Positions 7,894-15,672 of a stretch of DNA of 64,000 nucleotides are shown here, piece by piece; the first letter of the stretch is position 1, and every line of letters begins with the position of its first letter. Location: positions 196,587 through 260,586 of the forward strand of contig NZ_LMLZ01000023.1 of assembly GCF_001422735.1 (NCBI RefSeq). The letters run 5' to 3'. Under the pieces are notes generated by a model that did no database searches, was not told the origin of the DNA, and saw nothing but the letters and a program-made list of their open reading frames with translations. Both the position numbers and the translations under genes were made by a program. The stretch comes from Acidovorax sp. Leaf78. Lineage in GTDB: Bacteria > Pseudomonadota > Gammaproteobacteria > Burkholderiales > Burkholderiaceae_C.

Positions 7894-8787
7894 ATGGACC
7901 GCCTGACCGCCATGCGGGTGTTTGTGGAAGTGGCCACCAGCGGCAGCTTCAGCGCCACGGCCGAGCGGCTGGAGATGTCGCGCGCCATGGTCACGCGCTA
8001 TGTGGGCGAGATGGAGCAGTGGCTGCAGGCGCGGCTGCTGCAGCGCACCACCCGCAGCGTGACGCTGACGGATGCCGGCGAGCACTGCCTGCGCCGCTGC
8101 CAGCAGATGCTGGCGCTGTCGCAAGACCTGGAGGAAGAAACCGCCAGCACCACCGAGGGCGAGCTGCGCGGCCAGTTGCGGCTGACCTGCAGCGTGTCGT
8201 TCGCGTTCGCGCAGATGGGCGCGGCGATTGCGGACTTTCTGGCGCAACACCCGCAGCTCAAGATCGACCTGGACGCGAGCGAGGGGTCGCTGAACCTGGT
8301 GGAGCGCCGCATCGACCTGGCCATCCGCATCAGCGCCGAGCCCGACCCGCTGCTCATCGGCCGGCCGCTGGCGCGGTGTGACTCGGTGCTGGTGGCATCA
8401 CCCGCCTACCTGGCCACGCACGGCACGCCCCAGGTGCCGGCCGATCTGGCGCAGCACCGCTGCCTGAGCTATGCCAACTTTGGCAAGAGCGTGTGGACGC
8501 TGACCCGGGACGCAGAGACCGAGCGCGTGGGCGTGTCGGGCCACTTCAGCGCCAACGAGGCCACCACACTGATGCGCGCGGCGCTGGCGGGGGGCGGCAT
8601 TGCGATGCAGCCGACGTACCTGGCCAACCCGTTGCTGCGCAGTGGCGAGCTGCAGGCCGTGCTGCCCGCGTGGGATTTGCCAGTGATGACGATCTACGCG
8701 CTGTACCCGTCACGTCGGCATTTGTCGCCGGCGGTGCGGGCGCTGCTGGATTTTTTGGTGCAGCGGTTTGAAGGGGTGCCTTGGTAG
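7894..8787 (+). CDS. LysR-family transcriptional regulator
   Basis: The product is 297 residues. The helix-turn-helix spans residues 1-60 (MDRLTAMRVFVEVATSGSFSATAERLEMSRAMVTRYVGEMEQWL), and the effector domain carries LRLTCSVSFAFAQMGAAIADF, ERRIDLAIRIS and GGGIAMQPTYLANPLL, typical of the CrgA/DsdC-like LTTR branch with the RT(T)RxVxLTDAG linker. It is divergent from the MBL-fold gene at 6899-7765. Confidence 0.93.
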   Translation: MDRLTAMRVFVEVATSGSFSATAERLEMSRAMVTRYVGEMEQWLQARLLQRTTRSVTLTDAGEHCLRRCQQMLALSQDLEEETASTTEGELRGQLRLTCSVSFAFAQMGAAIADFLAQHPQLKIDLDASEGSLNLVERRIDLAIRISAEPDPLLIGRPLARCDSVLVASPAYLATHGTPQVPADLAQHRCLSYANFGKSVWTLTRDAETERVGVSGHFSANEATTLMRAALAGGGIAMQPTYLANPLLRSGELQAVLPAWDLPVMTIYALYPSRRHLSPAVRALLDFLVQRFEGVPW

Positions 8788-8817
8788 TTGGCGCGGGTAG
8801 GCGTGGCAGATGAGTAA

Positions 8818-9171
8818 AACGCTATCTTTTCGATAGCTGGTAGCGCTTTCTGATCCAGCGGTAGAGGCTGTTTTTTGCTTGATGCTGGACAGGCGATCAA
8901 CAGCACCCCGGCGCCCTGGCACCTCGCCCCTCGCCCCTTGCGGGAGAGGGGTCGGGGAGAGGGAGCTGTGGGCAAGGATGCATGAATGCTTGATCCACCA
9001 CCCCCTCTCCCCCGCCCTCTCCCGCGAGGGGAGAGGGTGTGAATGCAGGAGCGTCGGCGAAGGGGACTGCGCCCCGCCCTGCATGTGGCGCCGTCTGCTT
9101 AAGCCCCTAACGCCATGCGCCCCCGCGGACCTTAGCCCCTCGCCCCTCGCGGGAGAGGGGTTGGGGAGAGG
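8818..9171. repeat. Intergenic repeats (families B and C) in the 8788-9235 gap
   Basis: At 8818-8879 is a family-C unit: GCTATC-TTTTC-GATAGC hairpin, then GGTAGCGCT...AGCGGTAGAGG and a T6 run, which may also terminate the LysR gene. At 8922-8963, about 9000-9038 and 9134-9171 are three copies of a pyrimidine/purine element (CCCCTCGC..GCGGGAGAGGGG..GGGGAGAGGG), the middle one inverted relative to the other two. No gene is visible across these 448 bp. Confidence 0.8.
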
Positions 9172-9235
9172 GGGGCCACCGCCAAGAAGCACAACGGCAC
9201 CAAAACCTCAGCCCCACCCCAAATACCCAGTCACC

Positions 9236-11368
9236 TCAAGGCAACACCGCCGCCACCTTGGCCCGCGCAATCTGCAGGTCCGCGTCGCGCTGCAGCAGCA
9301 GGCGCTGCGCCACCAGTGCGTTGGCGGCCTCGGTCACGGCCGCCACGTAGCCGTCTTGCGTGCCGTACAGCTCTTCCAGCGACGGCCGCGCATCGCCCGC
9401 TGCCAGCCGTGCGGCGCGCGTCTTGTGGAAGGGGATGAAGCTGCCGGTGAGGTTGGCCAGGTCGGTGATGCCGGGCGTGGCGACGTAGTTGAACTCGATG
9501 CTGGTGCCCAGAGGCGCGCGCGCTTCCACGCTGCGGATGCCGGCGCGGGTGAGGCCGGTGGACGCATCGACCTGCGGCACCATGATCGCGTAGTCGCGGC
9601 CCAGGTTGCGCGGGGGCAGGATGGTGGCAATGCCCGATTCGTCCTGCGGGATGTACTGCGGGCCAAAGTCGAACAACGGGAAGTTGTTGTACAGGCCCCG
9701 GTAGCTGAACTCAGGAATGGCCGTCTGCAAGCCGCCCACCGCCCAGGTCAGCCCCTTCATGACCGGAAAGGCCAGCGCCTCGGGCCGCACCAGCGTGCCA
9801 TTGTCGATGCGTGGCACCTGGCTGGCGGGCGGCTGCGTGCCGCGCACCACCCAGTCTTCCAGGTTCAGGAACAGCGCGCGGAAGGTGTCGTTGAAGTGCA
9901 CCACCGTGCCCGTGGGGTAGGTAGCGCGCGTGGGCGCGTACGCGATGCTGGCCGTGCCCCCTGCCCCGCCGTGCTGGGTGCTGGCGTAGTAATAAATGCG
10001 CGCGTTGTCGGGCTGGGCCAGGTCCTTGGTGCCGCGGGCATCGGTCAGCACGGGCGAGCCCTGCAGTTGCCAGAACTCGGTGCCCGACAGGCCCAGAAAG
10101 AACTTGGGGCAGGTGCTGGTGGCGGCGCAGCGTTTCATCACGCCGCCCTGGCGGCCGCTGATGTCGTCGTTGTAGTCCTTGTCCAGCCCGCGCGGCGCCG
10201 TCTGGCCGAAGGCCGTGTGGTCGGTGCGCAGGCCCCCGCCGCCGCCGGGCACGGCAAAGCGGGTGTTGATGTGGGTCTGGCGCGCGGCCACGTGGGCGAA
10301 GATGCCGTCGAACACCTTGCCGCCGTCGAGCGCCTGGTTGAAGCCCAGGTGCAGGAACGTCTTCATCGCGTTGCCCGACTGCGAGGTGCCCTGCCCCAGC
10401 GTGTACTGGATGCGGCCCGCCAGCGGGTTGGGCGTGCCCGACGAGTCGGCCGCCTTGCTGCGAAAGAAGCTCACCGTTTCGCGCAGCGCGGCCAGGCCCA
10501 CGCCCATGACCTTGGGGTCCTTGGCGACGTAGACCAGCTCGTACAGGTAGGCCGGGTCGAACCCGCCTTTGAGGCACACGCTGGTGGGGCTGGCGGTGCC
10601 GGGGAAGGCATTGGTGCCCGCATCGCAGGTGGCGAACTTCCAGTCGGCTGCGGGCACCGGCACGCGTGCATCCGTTTCGTTGGCGCGGCGGGTGAGCGAG
10701 TAGCCGGGCTGGGTGTTGTCCAGGCTGGCGGGCTCGTACGGGATCATGGTGCCATTGAAGACGCCGCCGGGCAGCGTCATTGATGCGCTGGCCACAGTGG
10801 GCACCAGCTCGGCACGGTAGGGGCCGGTGATGCTGCTGCCGTCCTTGTTCTTCGCCACGGGCACGGTCACCGTGAGGCGCGCCGGGGTGGTCTTGGGCAC
10901 GTCGCCCTGCCAGGCGGAGTACAGCATCACGTAGCCGCGCTCCAGGTACACCGCATCGCTGGGCGTGGCCGTGGGGTTGAGCATCGTGAGGATGTTGCCG
11001 CGGTTGGGTGCGTCGTAGCGCAAGACACCGCCGGCCTTGGCCATGTTCTTGGGCTTGAGCATGACGAAGTCGGCCTGGTACTCGACCATGCCGTTGGCGT
11101 TGGTGGGCGCGAGCGCCAGGTCCTGGATGGTGGCGTTCTTGGGGTCCTTGGGGTCGACCTCGCCGCTGATGGTGCCTGTGAGGCGCTCGTACTCGCCCAC
11201 GTCGCCGTAGCTGCCGGGGAAGGCCTCGGTGGCGGTGATCTGGAGCTTGAGGGCCGGGCCTTTGCGGGCGTCGTCGCCATTGCTGCTGCCGCTGCCGCCA
11301 CAAGCGGCCAGGGCTGCCGCGGCGGCGGCCGTGAGGGCGAGTTTTCCGAGTGCGTGAAGGGGTTGCAT
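9236..11368 (-). CDS. Lipoprotein with alpha/beta-hydrolase domain (Abhydrolase_10 type)
   Basis: I start at the ATG at 11368 (MQPLHALGKL), which has an AGGAGACA ribosome-binding site, giving 710 residues. The lipobox ALAACGG puts a lipidated cysteine at about residue 24, so it is membrane-anchored outside the cytoplasm. The central and C-terminal parts match the large hydrolase family in which the serine elbow reads SQSG, followed by FLHLGFNxxxxGxxVFDGxxxHVAxxxxxxNxRFAxP; here TSQSGNAMKTFLHLGFNQALDGGKVFDGIFAHVAARQ. The family is largely uncharacterised and carboxylic-ester hydrolysis is inferred. It lies downstream of the Bug-receptor gene in the same direction. Confidence 0.75.
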   Translation of the reverse strand: MQPLHALGKLALTAAAAAALAACGGSGSSNGDDARKGPALKLQITATEAFPGSYGDVGEYERLTGTISGEVDPKDPKNATIQDLALAPTNANGMVEYQADFVMLKPKNMAKAGGVLRYDAPNRGNILTMLNPTATPSDAVYLERGYVMLYSAWQGDVPKTTPARLTVTVPVAKNKDGSSITGPYRAELVPTVASASMTLPGGVFNGTMIPYEPASLDNTQPGYSLTRRANETDARVPVPAADWKFATCDAGTNAFPGTASPTSVCLKGGFDPAYLYELVYVAKDPKVMGVGLAALRETVSFFRSKAADSSGTPNPLAGRIQYTLGQGTSQSGNAMKTFLHLGFNQALDGGKVFDGIFAHVAARQTHINTRFAVPGGGGGLRTDHTAFGQTAPRGLDKDYNDDISGRQGGVMKRCAATSTCPKFFLGLSGTEFWQLQGSPVLTDARGTKDLAQPDNARIYYYASTQHGGAGGTASIAYAPTRATYPTGTVVHFNDTFRALFLNLEDWVVRGTQPPASQVPRIDNGTLVRPEALAFPVMKGLTWAVGGLQTAIPEFSYRGLYNNFPLFDFGPQYIPQDESGIATILPPRNLGRDYAIMVPQVDASTGLTRAGIRSVEARAPLGTSIEFNYVATPGITDLANLTGSFIPFHKTRAARLAAGDARPSLEELYGTQDGYVAAVTEAANALVAQRLLLQRDADLQIARAKVAAVLP

Positions 11369-11575
11369 GTTGTCTCCTGGGATGGATGGTGGGTGGTGGC
11401 CGCTCAAGCGGCTCTGGGAGAAAAACGGCAGCGTCTGGTGCACTGCGCGCGGCAAGGCTCCGCCCGCGCCTGCCGGGGAAGGAGGGCGGACTGGCAGAAC
11501 GGAAAACGGGGTGGAAGAAGCCGCGGCCCTGCGCGGGGGCTGCGGCTTGTGGGCTGGCTTGGGTGGCCTGCTGGC

Positions 11576-12571
11576 TTACTCGGCCTCGATCCCGGCGGCC
11601 TTGATCACCTTGCCCCACTTCTGGGTTTCAGCGGCCTGGAACTTGGCGAGTTCATCGGGCGTGGTCGTCCATGCCTCGGACCCCGCGTTGTCGTAGAAGC
11701 TCTTGGCCGCCGCGCTCCTGGTGGCCGCCGTGAGCAGCTCGTTCAGGCGCGCCACCACCGGTGCGGGGGTGCCGGCCGGCACGTAGGCCGCAAACCAGTA
11801 GCCCATGTCGTAGCCCTTCACGCCGGCCTCGTCCAGCGTGGGCACGTCGGGCAGTTGGGCGCTGCGCTTTTGGGTGGAATAGCCCAGCGCACGCAGCTTG
11901 CCCGCCTTGACCTGGGGCACGCCGGTGGAGGTGTCGGTGATCATCAGGTCGATCTGCCCGCCCAGCAGGTCGGTGATGGCCAGCGGGTTGCTCTTGTAGG
12001 GCACGTGCAGGATGTCCACGCTGGCCAGTTGCTTGAGCATCTCGCCGGCCATGCGGCTCGACGAGCTGCCGCTGCCAAAACTGAGCTTGCCGGGGTTCTT
12101 CTTGGCAAAGGCCAGCAGCTCGCCCACGTTCTTGTATGGCGCGGTGGCGTTGACCACCAGCACCTGCCCGCCCTTGCCCAGGCCGGTCACCGGCACAAAG
12201 TCCTTCACCGGGTCGTACGAGAGCTTCTTGTACAGATGCTCGTTGGCCGCATGCGTGGTGTTGGTGGTGATGAGCACGCTGTAGCCATCGGCCGCTGCCT
12301 TGGCCACGGCCGACGCCGCGATCATGCCGCTGGCACCGGCCTTGTTGTCGATGACCACCGCCTGCTTGGTGTCGTTGGTGATGGACTGCCCCAGCGCGCG
12401 CGCCAGTTGGTCGGTGGCGCTGCCGGCCGCGAACGGCACGACGAAGGTGATGGGCTTGGCGGGGTAGGCCTGCGCATGGACAGCCCCGCCCTGCAGCGCG
12501 CCCAGCGCCAGCACGGCGGCGGCCATCGCGTGGCGTCGGCCCTGGTTCAACAGCGAAGTGGATCGGTTCAT
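11576..12571 (-). CDS. Bug/TctC-family periplasmic substrate-binding protein
   Basis: I start at the ATG at 12571 (MNRSTSLLNQGRRH), preceded by AAGGAG, giving 331 residues. A signal peptide ends near AVHAQ, and the mature protein starts with the Bug hallmark YPAKPITFVVPFAAGSATDQLAR. Further family marks are GASGMIAASAVAKAAADGYSVL and GYWFAAYVPAGTPAPVVARL. Such proteins bind carboxylates for tripartite tricarboxylate transport or sensing; no TctA/TctB genes are nearby, as is usual for Burkholderiales Bug genes. It follows the AtuA-type pair in the same direction and may scavenge their substrate. Confidence 0.9.
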   Translation of the reverse strand: MNRSTSLLNQGRRHAMAAAVLALGALQGGAVHAQAYPAKPITFVVPFAAGSATDQLARALGQSITNDTKQAVVIDNKAGASGMIAASAVAKAAADGYSVLITTNTTHAANEHLYKKLSYDPVKDFVPVTGLGKGGQVLVVNATAPYKNVGELLAFAKKNPGKLSFGSGSSSSRMAGEMLKQLASVDILHVPYKSNPLAITDLLGGQIDLMITDTSTGVPQVKAGKLRALGYSTQKRSAQLPDVPTLDEAGVKGYDMGYWFAAYVPAGTPAPVVARLNELLTAATRSAAAKSFYDNAGSEAWTTTPDELAKFQAAETQKWGKVIKAAGIEAE

Positions 12572-12639
12572 GGTTGTCTCCTTGTGTTTAGGTATGGAAA
12601 AGCGGAAGGTGAATCGGGAGCCCGTCAAACAAGCGACCG

Positions 12640-13050
12640 CTACGGCGGCGGCCCGCCCAGGTGCGGTGCCAGCGCGGCAGGCACGGTGACGGGCATGTCC
12701 AGCAGCAGGTAGCTCAGCGCCTTGCCGTGGCTGTCGAGGTTGAGCGAATCGTTCACGCCGCCGTCCAGCACATCGTCCAGCACGATGTTCATGGCCTGCA
12801 GCTGCGGCAGCAGGTAGCGCGTGACCTGGCGCGGCTGGCGCAGCGCGAACTGGCGCGCCACGGCGGCTTCGGTGACCTGCTCGACCAGCACATCCCACAG
12901 CGCGGGGTGCCACGCGATGACGCTGATGTTGGAGCGGTTGCCTTTGTCGCCGGTGCGGCTGTGGGCCAGGCGATAAAGCGGAACAGTGATGGTTGCCGTG
13001 GTGGTTGCCGTGGTGGAGGGCTGGGTTGCGGCCGGGGTTGCAGAAGTCAT
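12640..13050 (-). CDS. AtuA-related small subunit-like protein
   Basis: I start at the ATG at 13050 (MTSATPAATQ; GAGGGA upstream), 136 residues, 13 nt after the stop of the AtuA-type gene. A threonine/alanine-rich N-terminus is followed by a conserved block VPLYRLAHSRTGDKGNRSNISVIAWHPALWDVL and VNDSLNLDSHGKALSYLLLDMPV. These are the marks of the AtuA-related domain that often sits beside or is fused to AtuA/DUF1446 proteins. A joint enzyme complex with the upstream gene is likely, with unknown chemistry. Confidence 0.8.
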   Translation of the reverse strand: MTSATPAATQPSTTATTTATITVPLYRLAHSRTGDKGNRSNISVIAWHPALWDVLVEQVTEAAVARQFALRQPRQVTRYLLPQLQAMNIVLDDVLDGGVNDSLNLDSHGKALSYLLLDMPVTVPAALAPHLGGPPP

Positions 13051-13063
13051 GGTGTGTGGTCCC

Positions 13064-14446
13064 TCAATCAACCATCTCGAAGCGCACTGCCACCGCATCG
13101 CGCGGCACCAGGCACGACACCGTGCCCAGGCGTGGGCGCATGGCGGTGCGCACGCCGCCGCCGCCCGCAGGCCCGCAGGTGTAGAGCGCGGTCACCTCGC
13201 GCACCAGGCGCTGGGCGCTGGCGTGGTCGCGGTGCTGCAGGGCCACGCGCAGGCGCACATCACGCACGTCGTTGCGGGCGTCGCCGCTGTTGCTGTTGCT
13301 ATCGCTGGCGGGCGCATCTAGCCACCGGCTGGTGTCGTCGCCGAAGATGCTGGTCACGCCGATCAGGTCGATGCGCAGCGGGCCCAGGCCGGCCAGCCGC
13401 TCGCGCAGCACCTCGCCCGCCAGGCGCGCGCGGGCTTGGGCGCGCGGGCCTGCGTAGGAGATTTCGCCCTCGGCGAACCAGCCGGATTCAAAGCACACGT
13501 TGACCTTGAGCGTGGCGGGCTGCGCGTGGCCCTGCACGCCGGTGAGGCGCACGGCGTCGGGGCCCACGGCCTGCACGCGGGCCCGGGTGATGTCGGCCAC
13601 CACGTCGGGCGTGAGGTAGGCCGCCGGGTCGTGCAGCTCGTACAGCAGCTGCTCCTTGACGGTGCGCTCGTCGATGCGCCCGCCGGTGCCGGGCGGCTTG
13701 GTGATGGTGCAGTGGCCGTCGGCGTCGATCTCGGCGATGGGGTAGCCCAGTTGCGCCAAGCCCGGCACGTCCTTGTAGCCGGGGTCGGCAAAGTAGCCGC
13801 CCGTGACCTGCGCGCCGCATTCGAGCAGGTGCCCGGCCATGGTGGCGCGGGCCAGGCGGTCCCAGTCGTCCAGCGCCCAGCCGTAGTGCGCGAGCGCCGG
13901 GCCCAGCACGAGCGACGGGTCGGCCACGCGGCCGCAGACCACGATGTCGGCCCCGGCGCGCAGCGCATCGGCAATGGCCTGTGCGCCGATGTAGGCGTTG
14001 GCGCTCACGATGGGCTCAGTGGGCATGGCGCTGCCCAGGGCGTCCTGCAGCAGCGCGCGGTGGGCCGGGCCGCTCAGGTCGTCGCCCTGCAGCACGGCGA
14101 TGCGCGGGCGGGCCAGGCCGAGCTCGGCCGCCAGCGCTTGAATGCGGCGTGCGGCGCCGTGCGGGTTGGCCGCGCCGAAGTTGCTGACGATGCGCACGCC
14201 GTGCGCCAGGCACAGCCCGAGCACGGGGCGCAGCAGGTCGGCCAGCAGCGGCTCGTAGCCCGCATCGGGGTCGGTGCGGCGGGCCAGTTGCGCCAGGGCC
14301 AGCGTGCGCTCGGCCAGGGTCTCGAAGATGAGCACCGACGGCTGGCCGCTGGCGATGAGCGCCTGCACCACGGGCAAGGCCGCGTCCGTGCGGTCGCCCG
14401 AAAAGCCGGCGGCGCAGCCGACCCGCAGATGGGTGTTGTTCGCCAT
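13064..14446 (-). CDS. AtuA/DUF1446-family protein (acyclic terpene utilisation-like)
   Basis: I start at the ATG at 14446 (MANNTHLRVGCAAGFSGDRTDAALPVVQAL), with GGAGACAAAC upstream, 460 residues. The start HLRVGCAAGFSGDR, the DIVVCGRVADPSLVLGPALAHYGW core and the VTGGYFADPGYKDVP segment are typical of DUF1446/AtuA proteins, known from citronellol/geraniol catabolism in Pseudomonas but widespread with unclear biochemistry. It is the first gene of a probable operon (AtuA - AtuA-related - Bug) and is divergent from the LysR gene at 14573. Confidence 0.85.
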   Translation of the reverse strand: MANNTHLRVGCAAGFSGDRTDAALPVVQALIASGQPSVLIFETLAERTLALAQLARRTDPDAGYEPLLADLLRPVLGLCLAHGVRIVSNFGAANPHGAARRIQALAAELGLARPRIAVLQGDDLSGPAHRALLQDALGSAMPTEPIVSANAYIGAQAIADALRAGADIVVCGRVADPSLVLGPALAHYGWALDDWDRLARATMAGHLLECGAQVTGGYFADPGYKDVPGLAQLGYPIAEIDADGHCTITKPPGTGGRIDERTVKEQLLYELHDPAAYLTPDVVADITRARVQAVGPDAVRLTGVQGHAQPATLKVNVCFESGWFAEGEISYAGPRAQARARLAGEVLRERLAGLGPLRIDLIGVTSIFGDDTSRWLDAPASDSNSNSGDARNDVRDVRLRVALQHRDHASAQRLVREVTALYTCGPAGGGGVRTAMRPRLGTVSCLVPRDAVAVRFEMVD

Positions 14447-14572
14447 GAATGTTTGTCTCCTGGGCCGCACTGTAGAAACACTGCGGTATTCTGTGAAATC
14501 GATATTTATGATGAATCCATTTGCATTGCAGATAAATAGCCCTTGCGGGCTTTTCTGCCCTCGCCTTCACCC

Positions 14573-15508
14573 ATGAGCACCGCCCACCTCTCCAGCCGCC
14601 AGATCGACGCCTTCATCGCGCTGGCCGAGCAGCGCAGCTTCACCCGCGCGGCAGCCCTGTGCCACCTGTCGCAGCCTGCGTTCAGCGCGCTCATCCGCGC
14701 GCTGGAGGACGACCTGGGCCTGCGGCTGTTCGACCGCAGCACGCGGCATGTGGACTTGACGCCCGAGGGGCACAACTTTCTGGAATCGGCCCGCCGCATC
14801 CGCGCAGAGATCACCAACGCGCTGTCGGCCGTGCGCGATGCCGCCACGCTGCAGCGCGGGCGCGTGGCCGTGGCGCTGCTGCCGTCGCTGGCCGCGGGCT
14901 GGCTGCCCGCCGTGCTGGCGCAGTACCGCGCAGCGCACCCCGGCATCGAGATCGACATCGCCGACGTGCTGTCCGAGCCCTGCATCGAGCGCGTGGCCAG
15001 CGGCCATGCCGACTTTGCACTGGCCGCCATCCGCGCCGACACCCCTGCGCTGCAGGCCGAGCCTTTTTGCAGCGACGGCTTCTACCTGGTGTGCCCTGCA
15101 GACCACCCGCTGGCGCGCCGGCGCAAGGCTGTCACCGCGCAGGACCTGGCGGCCTGGCCCTTCATCCACCTGGCGCGCACCAGCAGCGTGCGCCAGTACC
15201 TGGAGGCCGCCCTGCACCCGCAGGCCATGCACACGCTGATGGAGGTGGAGCAACTGGCCACCGTGATGGGCATGGTGCGCGCGGGCCTGGGCATCAGCGT
15301 GGTGCCGGCGCTCACGCTGTTCCACTTCGAGCAGCCGGGCCTCGTCACACGCCCCCTGGCGCTGGCAGGCCTCACGCGGCAGATCTACCTGGTGCGGCGG
15401 CGCGACGAGAGCCTGTCGGTGGCGGCGCAGGCGCTGTACGCCCTGGTGATGGCGCATGCGCCCGTACCGGCGCAGCAGGCGCAGCAGGCGCACCAACAGC
15501 ACCACTAG
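14573..15508 (+). CDS. LysR-family transcriptional regulator
   Basis: I start at the ATG at 14573 (MSTAHLSSRQIDAF), 311 residues. The helix-turn-helix (FIALAEQRSFTRAAALCHLSQPAFSALIRALEDDLGLRLFDRSTR) and the effector domain (VAVALLPSLAAGWLPAVL, GLGISVVPALTLFHF) are canonical LTTR. It lies 126 nt from the divergent AtuA-type gene and is its probable regulator. Confidence 0.93.
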   Translation: MSTAHLSSRQIDAFIALAEQRSFTRAAALCHLSQPAFSALIRALEDDLGLRLFDRSTRHVDLTPEGHNFLESARRIRAEITNALSAVRDAATLQRGRVAVALLPSLAAGWLPAVLAQYRAAHPGIEIDIADVLSEPCIERVASGHADFALAAIRADTPALQAEPFCSDGFYLVCPADHPLARRRKAVTAQDLAAWPFIHLARTSSVRQYLEAALHPQAMHTLMEVEQLATVMGMVRAGLGISVVPALTLFHFEQPGLVTRPLALAGLTRQIYLVRRRDESLSVAAQALYALVMAHAPVPAQQAQQAHQQHH

Positions 15509-15672
15509 CACCAGCAGCACCGATAGCACAGGTGTATCCAGAAGTTGCTGTCTCCGATGGGGCTATAGGCAACTGGCCTACAAACCGGGAAGCCGGTGTC
15601 TTTATCATTGCGCGGAATCAACGGTGCCAGACCACCGCCCAGCGCACAAACCCATCACAGGAACTGGCACGC

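Noticed and set aside
8922-9171. CRISPR array
   Set aside because: Only three repeat copies, one inverted, with unequal spacers and no cas genes.
14659-15672. Upstream extension of the hybrid kinase frame
   Set aside because: It lies inside the LysR gene in another frame and has no domain signal; the ATG at 15673 is the natural start.
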